Shown here: in pieces, positions 1-11,388 of the stretch
How the letters are laid out: the number at the start of each line of letters is the position of its first letter
Numbering within the stretch: position 1 is the first letter of the stretch
Notes under the pieces: model-generated
What the model saw: the letters and a program-made list of their open reading frames with translations, nothing else
What the model was told of the DNA's origin: nothing
The model's database searches: none
Position numbers and translations under genes: made by a program
NCBI RefSeq assembly: GCF_030247195.1
Contig: NC_080670.1
Coordinates: 210,416,546 to 210,480,545, forward strand
DNA from: Topomyia yanbarensis
Lineage: Eukaryota; Arthropoda; Insecta; Diptera; Culicidae
Direction of reading: 5' to 3'
DNA length: 64,000 nucleotides

Positions 1-1672
1 ACTCTTTCTAGTTATCTCTAGTTAATAAGCTTGTAAAATGTTCCGCTTAGTTAATAATTATTTTTTCTACAATCTCCCTTCTAAAAATCATAAAGTGAAT
101 TACTATACAAAGAACACACAAATGACCCGTCCCCCAAATCTTACGAATATTATATTATACCCTCTTTTATATGTATAAGTTAGCTGTAGTTTTTTTTTAG
201 TTTTATTATATAAAACAAAATAATATTGAAATGTGTATCCCCCTAGTTTTAAGAAATTCAAAATGTAAATCAATGAAAAAATGGCACCTTTAAGCTAACG
301 CATACGTGCCTTATCAAATAAACAAATTGAAAAAAAAAGTATATTTTGTCAGTGATTACTGCAGCGAGTTACGAGTTACGTACGACAATACTATCTGCCG
401 TTATGTTATCGAAGTTTGCTTCTTTATTGGTGGTGCTGGTTGTTGCTTTGAAGGCACTGGGTGCAATCGTTTTTTTCTGCTCCGTTGGTACTGGCTGTAG
501 GTTTCGAGATACAAAGTGCATCAGTTATTGGGTGATCTTTTGAGTGTAGGGGCTCAGCGTTATTTGCTTATAGTTATTGTTAACGTTAACTAAAAAACAA
601 ATAGGAAAAGATAGGTTTGTTCTTAGAGAATTGCCATCAATGAATAGTTTATGTACGGAACAGAATGAAATGCTCTTTCACGAATTATTGAGAATCGTGA
701 TGGCAGCCAAACACTCTATTGCCGTTGTCTTATGACGCCTAACGGAAAATAGTATATTGATCGAAAACTGCAACACAGAACCAAAAGAAATTGCAGATGG
801 CGTTGCATTGCTTAAACTGTTTATATTACCATTCTACCGTGAATATGCAGAAATTTTTTATGGGAAATCAATACTTTTTGGCCCTGATCAAGTCTTGAAA
901 CGGATAGGTCTGTCCAAATGTGGGGAGGCCGATGCAAAATTCGACACTGTACCAGCACTGTTTTGACAACTGTTCACAATATACGGTACCATATATTCTA
1001 AACACACGTAGGGAATGCTTTTGCAAATAACTTCCATGAAGAAGGCCTCTTCAATTCTGAAAAAAACCATTACGATAAAGATAATGGATTCGTCGCTGCA
1101 TCATCCAAGCAACATCTGCTGTTTATTGCATCATCGTTCATTTGAAGTGTCAGCCTCAAAGTTCAACTAGCCCGTGATGTAAACAAATCTACATTGAATG
1201 ATTGGACGAAAGAATTTGCAACGTTCGGAATTGAAAAACAAATTAAATCTGATTGGTAATCCATTTTATATTCAAGTTATAAAATAACAATAAATTCACT
1301 TTTAAACATTATTGGTATAGTTTTCCATCTGTTTGAAAGAGTAACTTCACTATCGACTTTACAAAACAATAAATATACTTTACTCATATCGTCAAAAACA
1401 CCAAGCCTACCTCGATTAGTTCCCTCTAATCAATAAAACCTAGCCTCACAGGAGCAGTTTACCTATACTATCACAAATAAGTTCGCGCGATTCTGGCAAC
1501 ACCCCCTTCCATCTGTTCGCCAGTATCGTTGCATCCGGAGGGATGCTCACTCGGATCAAGCGCATTTTGGCACGATTTTAAGGCAACGCGATTGCCTTTC
1601 CCTTCCGAAGGAACCTACACTATAACGAACACTATGCGGTTAAATCACTTAAATTAACAACACTTCAACACA
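1..1672. other. Intergenic AT-rich DNA, probably including the transporter 3' UTR
   Basis: No recognisable gene. An open frame at 757-966 (69 codons, plus strand) resembles nothing I recognise and has no good start or partner exon. The transporter 3' UTR must lie in the right part of this stretch. The first canonical AATAAA on the minus strand appears as TTTATT at 1122-1127, which would imply a UTR of about 550 nt, but variant signals nearer the stop cannot be excluded. Confidence 0.5.
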
Positions 1673-3167
1673 CTATTCCCAGTGCGTGACGATTTCCACC
1701 AGACTCGTACTGGTCCCGATGAAGAACCCAAACAATCCGAACAAACAGATAGCGATATCTTTCCAAAGGATCCAGTTTCCGGGACCGTACTTCCGACCCG
1801 GCCAGTAGGTGATGATTTCGATTAGCGGCGGAAAAACCAGGGCCAGCATCGAAGTACTGATGGCACCAACCAGCGAGATGAAGGCACCCAAATTCGGAAT
1901 GATCGCTGCCAGGGTGAAGGTCAACAGAACCAGTGCAATCCGGGCGGTGTATTCGGCTGCACTCTGAGCGCTCTGAGAATCGAACCAGCTGCGTACCGCC
2001 GGTCCTACGATGGTCATGGGGACGTAGAACTGTAGCGCGTAGGATGCGAACACGGCCGTTGCCATTAGCAACCGGACCAGCTGCGCCAACCTAGATAGTA
2101 AAAAAGTGACGGATTACAATTTGCTTTCCATTCTCTTGATTTCAGACTACTTACAATTCTTCGTTGGGCAGGTTCAACGTGATACTACCCTGTGCGTCAT
2201 CACCGTACTTGAGATATCCGTAGAATCCAACCGACGAGTACAGACAGATGACGATGGTCATACCGGTGTTCAGCACTCCGTTCCACCGGCAGAAATCCTT
2301 CGGCGTTTTCATATTGTTTTCCAGCGGCAGAATAACACCGATTCCTTCGAAAGCATACATGGCCGTTCCGAAGTACAGTGGCATCGTGCTCCACTCGGAT
2401 ATCGGCGCCACCGAGCTGCTGTGCGGTAGATCCTGCAGTAGAAACATAAACGCGATCGTGATTCCGGAGATCGCCAGTACGGACGCTACCAGCGAAGTCG
2501 GCGTAAGATATTTCAGCGTTCGGATCATATTCATCGCCGTCAGTGGGACCAGCAAGCACAGTAGCACGGTGAGGACGTCAACCTGGATCGATAGATAGGC
2601 CAGGAAGTCACACAGATTGACGGCTACGAAGAGGTAGTACACACAGCAAAAACCAATCTGCATCACCATGAGGAAGCAGTTGATCAGGACACCAACCAGG
2701 CGACCGAGCCGGTACAGAGCATTCGGACCGGACTCGAAGGCATAGCGGCCCATTTCCGAGAAGGATATCGAAGGAACCTGATAGCGCCGGCAGAGTTCGT
2801 GGGAACACCTAACCAGAATGTGCATACTGTGGGTACAGATCACTCCCATGATAAAGATTCCGAAAAATCCTACGTAGAGGCCGGAGTTTTTGAACGCATT
2901 TGGCATCGCTAGGATTCCGGTGCCGAGGTTTCCGTTCAACATGTGCATCAGCGTGTCCAGGTTGGTGGTTGGATTGTCCAGTTTTCGGTGCTGTAGTGGA
3001 TCGTAGCGAACTATTTTCTGCCATTGATTGGTCGTAGAACCGTAGAACTGGGTTTTGTTGGGGCTACCACTCAAGGGGGTATCCAAAGGTGACGGCTTCA
3101 ATCTCTGGTCGTTACTGTTTTCATCCAGCAATGGAGCAGTCTCAAGATCGTGTACATTCGGTGCCAT
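1673..3167 (-). CDS. SLC36/PAT-type proton-coupled amino-acid transporter (pathetic-like), two coding exons
   Basis: This is the only convincing host gene. The CDS is complement(join(1673..2090, 2155..3167)), 476 residues, close to the usual 450-480 for the family. Exon 1 ends in a GTAAGT donor (2154-2149) and exon 2 follows a CTATCTAG acceptor ending at 2091. The intron is 64 nt and splits a Leu codon, giving a seamless ...NEELLAQLVRLL... junction. Residues 79-89 (GNLGTGILAMP) are the first-helix signature of the AA_trans family, and many hydrophobic segments follow. The N-terminus carries an acidic dileucine motif (ETAPLL, residues 9-14), which in this family suggests endolysosomal sorting. 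Known relatives (Drosophila pathetic, mosquito PATs) move small neutral amino acids with protons across lysosomal or plasma membranes and feed TOR growth signalling. The ATG at 3167 has an AAAATGG context. A possible upstream non-coding 3' splice site (GTGTTTGTCTTACCAG, ending at 3275) hints at a 5' UTR exon further right; this is unproven. Confidence 0.93.
2091..2154 (-). other. 64-nt spliceosomal intron of the transporter gene
   Basis: The intron runs on the minus strand from GTAAGT at 2154 to TATCTAG at 2091, with a T-run before the acceptor. Reading through it would end the protein at a TAA inside the donor (2153-2151) after NEEL. Removing it restores a continuous 476-residue transporter. 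The 64-nt size is typical of short dipteran introns. Confidence 0.9.
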
Positions 3168-5458
3168 TTTTTTAAATGCTGAGTTTAACCCTTGTCAAGA
3201 ACGACGACCCAGTAGAACCGTGCAGCTATTCTTCCGGTTAGATTCTTCACTAGAGAACACTTGATATACATTTGCTGGTAAGACAAACACGGTTTTTAAC
3301 AAGTTCCAACGTTAGCTAGCGCTTCACTGCAACAGTTTCCTAAGAACAAACAAGTCAATTTCTTTTCTTCACTTTTCCCGACAGCTGCTGCTAGAAGAGA
3401 GGATCCTGTCCGATTGCTTCGAAGTTGTGATCAACACTGATCGTAGCTGGTGCCGCTCGTCAACTTATCGATTCCGGGGCGCCCAATTCTACTGCGTCAT
3501 CCACGTTCGAACTGAGCCGTACGTAATCGGAACCAAAAATCCAGAAGTAACCAGCAGCATCCAAGCGAGATAACGGAGGGGATATTGTTTTGGTTCTTGC
3601 TTTGCCCCGAACGGGAAAGACGTGCGCTTTTCTTATCACTCTTTCCGGCGTCGTGACGGCACCGAAATTTCCTGATCTACGATCGGGCACGTCTTCGGTT
3701 GCCGCCACTACCAGCGTCGTCGTCGCCGGGCAACCACGCAACCTGGCCTGGAAAAAGAAGGCGAAAAAAAGTACACACATGTCTTAACGCATGTCGATCG
3801 CAGCAAGCGGCGGCGCCTCGCTTCTTATCACTGTCAATTAGGCTTTATTGCATGGACTGCGATTTCAGTTTGTTGTTGTTGTTTTTTTTTTTGGATCGAT
3901 TTTTTGGCAGAGGTAAAGGTAGCGGCATTTGGAGTCTTCCTTGTTTTTTTTTTTAAGACAGAGATAGATGCAAAGAGATAGGTTCAAGGCAAGCTAAGTT
4001 GGGTTTAATCAAAGCATGTGCCGCTGCGTTTGTGCTCGCTCGCACAGCGAAAATGACAGTGTGGCACGAGATTAGCACTTTCTTGAGGGGAGATTTTGCT
4101 CGACGCACTGTCCATCATAGTTGGCTGTGCGGTTGATTGGTTGGGTCGGTTGGAACTGGTTGCGAGAGCGGGTAATCAGTCGTGTTCTATTCTTAACCTG
4201 TCGACTCCCTGTTATCTCGCCACTTCCGATAAAGAGTTTTTGCGGTAGTCTGAGCAAAGTTGAATTTATTCTGTTTCTTTTTGTTCTGGGATTTGTTGGT
4301 TGGTTACGCTTGAACGGTACATGTTCGAATTGGAGTGGAGATTTCGATTAAATTTGTACTCATTAGAGTGGTCAAAAGAAAAGTTTTTAGTGCGATAAAG
4401 CCCCAACCGGATTTGAAAAATATAACCAAAAATAAGAAATTTAAGCGATTTTTTCATTAAAATTCCAACGTGAACTACTGGCACGAGTCACTTGAAAATA
4501 TTACGATTTTCACAGTTTCAGTGAAATAACAATGTTTAATTTCGGTAAAATAGATCGAAAAAAATTGTAATCGTTGTTTATTGCATTAAGTATTATTCAT
4601 TTAAACTTTTTCCATGGTTAACTTAGTTTGCAATAATCAGCGCAACGGTCAAATTTCTAATTGTGCTGCCAGTTGCAGATTCCTTGCCAGATAATAAACT
4701 TTTTTACAGGTTATCAAAAAAAAAGGTTATCGTTGCATATTCAAAATTGAAAAATGGGCGCTAGACATGTTACCTATAACAAACATTGCGTCCGTGTCAT
4801 TTTGAAATACAGAATGAAACATCTAAACGAAATGTGGGGGACTTTTCATGACGCTTTATCAGTAGAAATATTTTTTGGTATAGAAAAGATGACTGAGGCT
4901 CGAAAGCTGATGACTATTATTTCAAAATTCAAGTTTTGCAGGGTTTTCCCTCTCTCAGGTTGTTGGGATTGACGGTATTGTAAACATCATCAAGCCACAA
5001 TAGATGCAATAGAGTTATCTAAATATAAGGACCTTCGCTCTTTTTAGTTTCTATTTGCACCAAGTTCTACTACTGGAGGTTAATTAGTTCTCATGTTAAT
5101 AATCCACCAATCATTATGACTACTCAGGATTTGATTTGTATAAGAAACCCACTTCAAGATGTTGATTACAATACGCCTCGATAGTGGTGTATCGAGGAGG
5201 CCGGGAGGGCTGATGTGAGCCTTTTTCTGTTCTATACCTTTCCTCTATTTACCCGCTCATAACCAACAATCAACCAGTAACGAATAGATTCATTCAAGTA
5301 TTGGTAGAGTTTGAAGTACTAATGTATGTCTTTCATGTGATGATCATAACTTCAGGTGTATCTTGTACCTATCTAATCTATTACGTCTCTCATATATTGT
5401 CTTTTATTTCTTCTTTTCGGGTCCTATACATTCTACACCCGCCTTCAGCCGGGTCAGC
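3168..5458. other. Upstream region of the transporter gene; no other gene seen
   Basis: This stretch should contain the transporter promoter and any 5' UTR exons. Open frames here (for example 3460-3780 and 3590-3787) are short, overlap on opposite strands and match no family I know. A short perfect hairpin (CCTCGATA / TATCGAGG, loop GTGGTG) lies at 5176-5197, just before the 400-bp tandem repeat. The remainder is AT-rich and unassigned. Confidence 0.5.
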
Positions 5459-6650
5459 AAAGATGGTGATAGTGAACGTCTTAACACTCACACATTTTCA
5501 AACGAGGTCTCAAGCGGAAACCGCGCGCGATTACGAATCGGTCACGTCCGGAGGTCTATCCTGGATCCTAGAAGCCTAGGTTCATGCCTTCAGCTGGACC
5601 AATTAAGAAAATACTCTCATGCCTATTAGACAACACGTCTCATGGTGACATGACCGAGAACCCTATCGATATAAGGGATCCCACTCTGCCAGGATTCTAA
5701 CCGCACACCGAAAATTTTATATCAGACTCACGGTTCGCGCGACTATTCAAGAACACATGCAAATATGTTACAAAATCACGTCAGCGTACAAACGTTAGAG
5801 CCCCTCGCGATTTTCCAAGCAACCTACACCCACGAATTCGCAAAAATGATTACACCCCGGTGATAACGGTGAACGTCTCAGCACTTATAAACTTACCAAT
5901 GCGATCTCAAGCGTCGACCTACAAACTCCCGCGCTCGCGTCATCATGAGTCGAAATCGTCCGGAAGTCTCTATCCTCGGTACTAACCGTCTAGGTCCATA
6001 TTCATTAATAAAAAAATAAAATTGAAAAATTAAGAAAAAATAACTCCCATATCCACTAGACAAAACGTAACTCACTCCCTGTCAGAATGTGATCCGTACA
6101 CCGAAAACTAAATATGAGAATGACGGTCCGCGAATATATGATTGGCCGTAGGGTTTCAAAATCGAATTTATACACGCGACAAACACGTCAACATACGAAC
6201 GCTCAAGTCCTTCGCGATAATCTACGCACACCTATGCCCGCGATCACGCAAACTTGATAACACTCCGGTAGTTATGTGAACGTTTTAGTACTTACGAAGT
6301 TACAAACGCGGTCTCAAACACGAACCCGCAAACGGTCACGTCCTTCATTCTAGCAACTTAGGTCCATGCATTCAGTTGGATCAACCAATCAAAAAAATAA
6401 AGCTCATATCCACTAGACCACACGTTCTACGGCGACATGACTGGGAACTCTAATGATATGGAAGAACCCACTTTCTTCTGGAATCTGAACCGTACACGCA
6501 AAATTAAGTATCAGATTCACGGTACACGTTAGCACACGCGACATACAAACGCACACGCGATCGAACACGTTAACGTGTAAATGTTCGAGCCCCTTCGCGA
6601 TGATACACCCGATCGCGAGTCGCTACGCCCGCACATACCTGAACCGTACA
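5459..6650. repeat. Diverged tandem repeat, about 400-bp period, three units
   Basis: An anchor motif (GTGAACGTCT or GTGAACGTTT followed by AGCACTTA-like sequence) recurs at 5472, 5869 and 6276, giving spacings of 397 and 407 bp. Each unit then shows GCGATCTCAAGC-like, CTAGGTCCAT, CACTAGACAA and CTTCGCGATNNTC-like blocks in the same order. Units are clearly diverged from each other, with indels, so this is an old satellite-like array. A further single unit occurs near 54.3 kb. No coding capacity is evident. Confidence 0.8.
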
Positions 6651-7983
6651 ACGAATATAATATTCAGAATCACAATTGGCCTAAATCAGTATTTTAGTGG
6701 GCGACATTCGCCTGTCTCATCCAATGTTGCTTTAGAATCTTCATCGCAACGAAGCCCGGTGAATATGAATCAGTTGCATTCGTCCCATATCGTTCTTCGC
6801 TCTTATATTCAAGTTGCTGTTGATATTCACCCAAGAATGAAGCCGACGGCCAATCCGTGTTTATCCGAATGCCTTATCCATACGTTCTTGCATTGCTACT
6901 CATCGGGCGACCGAATGAACTGCACGATGAAGCTATGAAGTGAATGACGAATAAACGAATCAGCAAACCATTCCTCACCATAGCGATGATCGTTTACAAC
7001 TATTGGCGAAGATAACTACAATTTCATCTTCGCAGAATGATGACTGGTGAAGAAAATATATAGGGTGATGAGCCCATTTGCGCCATGTTTCTATTATCAC
7101 CCTACCCATTTGAAGCCGTTGGTTAGAGCAGTGTCTGCCATCTTTGTTCAACGCATCGAGTCAAATGGTAGCGCAACAATAGGGGCACTCGATTCGAGTT
7201 TTCGTTGCGCTCAAACTCGAGAATTTTACTGTTTTCAGCGCATTTACGTTATTATATTGGTTCTTTACAATGAAGCAAAGCTATTGATGTCAATTTTTAC
7301 GCATTCCAGTGATTGTAGGACGAGAAATTAACAAATTAGTGAGGCACCTTGCTTAGTATGGTGAAAATAGGCACTTCACCCTATTTGTATTCTGATGCGT
7401 TGTACTGTTCGGAACAAGCCAATGCGCTACTTGTTCTTAGTAGAAAACTATGGGTCAAATTAACAGGTAGCCGAATCAAGGCAATATATGTTAAACATAT
7501 ATACAACAATCTTAATAGAAGCCTTGTTTATCAAGCATTCAAAGGAAATTGAATCCATATCTGGTGATAAAATTCGGCATGAGGCAAATAAAATGATGTT
7601 TTGATTTTAATCTACACATGGTGATATACCATAGTAATTTAACCTATTACTGATGTTTTGCTGGTATCACGACGAAATCGTTCAATCAGCACGACTGTTT
7701 AAAAATAACATATCTTAAGCAGTAAAATGAACAGTTTTTAGTGGATGTAATATGGATAACGCAAATATTATTTTTTGCTCCCCCATTCGGGAGACTTGAC
7801 GAAGAGTGTTGTGAAAAATAAAAATCATTAGATACCAATAAAAAATATAAAATGGTTGCATTTCATGAAGTTCGATTTTTTTTAAATGCATTTCCTTTTA
7901 GGAATTAACTATACAGCATACATTGCATGCGCAGACGTCACAAATCAGCCTGCTAACTTTGTTAACTAGCAGAGGTTACAATA
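6651..7983. other. Unassigned intergenic DNA
   Basis: AT-rich sequence with a patch rich in GAATGAA/CGAATGAA words around 6690-6960. A similarly worded patch occurs at about 15,900-16,220. I cannot show that the two patches are one repeat family. No coding region is recognised. Confidence 0.4.
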
Positions 7984-8147
7984 GGTCTGTTCCAGTACCA
8001 GGAGAAACTGGAAGTACTCCGGAGAGAATCGTTCCTGTACTCTCTTCTTCTCTTTTTTCTTCTTCTGGTAGCAAACCGGAGTAAAAAGGAGCAAAGATTT
8101 TTTGCTCCTGTTTACTCCGGAGTGACTTCCGTGTACTGGAACAAACC
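7984..8147. mobile_element. MITE, 164 bp, TA target duplication
   Basis: The left end GGTCTGTTCCAGTAC and right end GTACTGGAACAAACC are inverted repeats with one mismatch, and TA lies on both sides (7982-7983 and 8148-8149). ACTCCGGAG-type words recur inside each arm. Size, inverted ends and the TA duplication fit a non-autonomous Tc1/mariner-type element. There is no coding capacity. Confidence 0.75.
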
Positions 8148-8457
8148 TAATATTCGCTCATTCTCACGACAAGCAGTTTATCGCACAGCTTTTTCATCCT
8201 TAGTAGGCACGGACCCAACTTTTCAACTTTCAAGAAATTGCGAGAATTTGTTGACAATGCAATATGGAAGCGCAATAATTTCGCATCTGCGAACCTCGTG
8301 ATAAATTAAGTTTAAGAAAAACATTTAATATACCTATTACATTGTAGGATTTATTTCCCCGCATTATTGCAGTATTTTGTTTCTAAGGCTCTACTCATTT
8401 TTGTGAATTTTTGGAAACCATTAGTTATTCGCTAGTTTTATATTAGGCGCGATAATA

Positions 8458-8707
8458 TGGTCGGTGTTAAGTCAGACCGGACTAAGTCGCAAAACATCAA
8501 AAAATGAGATAATGATAACACTGGGTAAAGAATTTCTTCTGCTGCATTCCACTTTTGCCAAATGTGAAATATGTAACCATAAACAAGAATTATGGCAAAA
8601 AATAATTTCCAATTATAACGCTGAGGTTGCAGCGATTCAAACTTTAAACCCACTTTTCTCGAAATCAATATTTTGCTACTTGGTCCGGTCTGACTTAACA
8701 CCGACCA
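8458..8707. mobile_element. MITE, 250 bp, with ~37-bp terminal inverted repeats and TA duplication
   Basis: The left arm begins TGGTCGGTGTTAAGTCAGAC. The right arm is its reverse complement, perfect for about 25 bp and then continuing to GCAAAA with two mismatches. Flanking dinucleotides are TA at 8456-8457 and 8708-8709. Open frames crossing the element on both strands are incidental. This is best read as a Tc1/mariner-superfamily MITE; the parent transposase is not in the window. Confidence 0.85.
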
Positions 8708-8709
8708 TA

Positions 8710-10200
8710 TCATCTCATATTATACCGCGAAAAGATCCAAGATGAGATCCAATGCTATCTTAATGAGACAAGTTGGAGAGCAAACAATGTTACATCGCAT
8801 GTTTGCCTTTTTATTGCTGGTAGGTAAAATATCGCCTTATTCTGCCATGGTCACGAATGCGAAAATTTTAAACTCTGTTAACTAGTACTGTAAAGACAGA
8901 TTGATGTTTAAGGTGAGATTTTTGTGACATGGTTTTCATTAACAGCAGGTACAGAAATTTTGTATCTTTCTTCAGCCTATTACACAGTTATCGGAAACGC
9001 CAAAAACGTAAACTTAATTCACTAGAGGCCAAACCAATTGTTTGTTCGTATGAATATTCCCACAATCTGATAACAATTGAAATTAGACATGGCTTACTAT
9101 GATCTAACTGATACAATGAACTTTTTATACTGACGAGGTATAAAGTTGGTGTCTTCGAAAAAGTTTTGGAAATGCTCGTAGTGAAGATTTTTGTTGAATA
9201 ACTTGAGCTTGTAGGACTAAAGGTTATCGATTCACAAGGCGTTTTCTATGGCAACTTATAATTGAATATCTAGTTTTTTTAATATAACTTTTTTCGTTGT
9301 GATTTTTCGTGCAAACATTGTTCAAGACAAATGTGTAGGTATCAACACTACATAATATTGTCGAAGTATGTAATTCGTTTCAAAGTTATTGAAGATTTTT
9401 TGCCCCAATTTTTGAATTTCTTGGTTTGATTACAAGTATTATTTTCAAATATACCTGAATATTTCAGATTTTATAAACGTGAGAGCAAAAATGTGAAGTT
9501 TTTAATATCATTGGAGATCCCAAACTGATATATACCCTAATAGACATGTCATAATGAATTTAATGCTTACAAGAGGATGTCATACCACTAATTACTAAAT
9601 TTTACGGAAATAATCAAAAAAAAAATTTATTCCTGTTTTTTGTATGGAAAAAGTAAAAAAAAACATGATAAAGTAAGCTTACCCTATTCATAGGGTTCTA
9701 GAGTGCCACACACCAAAATTATGGAATTATGAATCGTTTTCTATGACATTTTCTCAACTGTGATTTTTGATTAATTTGGAGTGCTTAAAGATTAACTAAT
9801 AATACTGAGACTTAAATACAACCCAAAGAATGTACTTATCATCATCAAACCAAACGAATTTGGAGGAATTGGCAGTAAAGGAGACAAATGTATGAAAAGC
9901 GTCCAAAATAAGGAGGAGTCCAAATTAGGTTGATTATCTTATCATTCGTTCTTCAACATCGCATTTCTATCTCTTTTGATTTTTGTGTAAATTCGCAATT
10001 TTTCTGCAGTCCGTTTTACAAGACTCCTTCTCAAAATTGTATTCCACATAACTTTTTTTTCGCGTACTCCATTGTTCGTCCAACTGGGAATATTTTCTAC
10101 CAAATTAACAACTAATATTTTTAGTTAGGAGTATTTTGTGACTTTTTGAAAGTAAAGCTTTTGAAGTTATTGTAGGGTTTTGCGGTGTTTTGTGTTTCTC
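8710..10200. other. AT-rich intergenic DNA, no gene recognised
   Basis: No open frame of note. A segment around 9140-9200 (GTGTCTTCGAAAAAGTTTT...) resembles one at 16,550-16,600 (GATGTCTTCGACAAAGTTGT...), which suggests an old dispersed repeat shared by both places. Confidence 0.4.
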
Positions 10201-10212
10201 AAAGACAGTGAT

Positions 10213-10990
10213 AATTCGTCGCTGTTGTGCTATCTTATGACAAACGCCATTTTGGGGTAAACTGAGTTAAATATGCCACATTACTGGTTTGAAAAATCTC
10301 TACAAAGTGGCGTTTTCAGAATTTTGGAATTCTACTTGGTTACTTACATATAGCAAGAAAAATGATAAGAAATTGTGAGTTTTTTGCTTCCAATCAATGT
10401 TTCTAGGGATTTGCTCAATTTATATTGAAGTTTTAGATGTTTTTATGTGTGAAAATGTCTGAGGAACACAATGGCATAAATATTTTCAAAAGAAAATTAC
10501 ACGAGTTGTAAGAAAAACACAGTTTTAGTTTTAAACTGAAAATAAAGGATATTTGGCAACACTGTAACCAAACATAACAATTTTTTCTAGATTCCCTGAC
10601 TCATTTCCTTCAAAATGCATTTCACCGATTGTTTCTAGACCATATGAACGCAAAGATATGAATAAAAGTTAAAAATTTATGATTTTTTTCCATGGAAAAT
10701 TTTCCATGCACGATTATGACACGCCATACAAATTTTGTCATCAATACACGCCTATGACACGTGTGAGTGCGACTTTTGTTTACATTCATAGTAAAAACTC
10801 GCAACATAGTCAACCGATCTTCGTAATATTTGAGGGATTAATGCAGAATAGATAGAAGCATCAATTGTCTTCTTTGGATTGTTTATACCATTTATAAGTT
10901 TCAAGATATTTAATCTCAAACTTTAAAAATCGTTTTTCTCGAAATGTGCTAAATGGCGCTTGTCATAAAATAGCACATCAGCGACGAATT
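10213..10990. mobile_element. Candidate inverted-repeat DNA element, ~780 bp
   Basis: The segment at 10213-10253 starts AATTCGTCGCTG and includes CTTATGACAAACGCCATTT. Its near-perfect reverse complement lies at 10951-10990. The interior has no transposase, only AT-rich sequence and a small palindrome around TTCCATGGAA near 10690. No convincing target duplication is visible at the edges, so the exact ends and superfamily are uncertain. Confidence 0.7.
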
Positions 10991-11296
10991 GTCAAAGTTA
11001 GTCCAGATGTCAAATTTTGCAAAGGTTGGACAATTTTCAACCCCCGCCAACTTCAATTGAAGTTTTTGCCCTTGGCATTATGGAAAAATATTAGAAAAAA
11101 TACTATTACTAGCCATTAGAAAATTACAGCTCATGTATTTTTTAAGGGAGCAATCTTAGTATTATAATAAGAATACATCCGTTTCCTGAAAAATACAAAG
11201 TTAGGGTTTTGGGGTATTTTATTCCTAAAATTACCTATTTGTAATAACATTTCTGCTGTATGCTGTAAATCATACATCTTCTGCAGTTTTTCAAAT

Positions 11297-11388
11297 GTTC
11301 AACAACTTTATACCGGTTGAGATGGGATTCCTGATTAGATGTTATGTGTAGAACGATTTTTCATCAAATATGGCGTCGTTCTTATTGA
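11297..11388. repeat. 92-bp direct repeat, left copy (target-site duplication)
   Basis: This 92-bp segment, starting GTTCAACAACTTTATACC and ending GTCGTTCTTATTGA, is identical base for base to 14710-14801. The LOA-like element lies exactly between the two copies. The simplest reading is a very long target-site duplication made when the element inserted. Confidence 0.9.

Noticed and set aside
757..966. 69-codon frame with protein-like composition near the left edge
   Set aside because: No homology I can recognise, no start context and no partner exon; could be a decayed element but not supportable as a gene.
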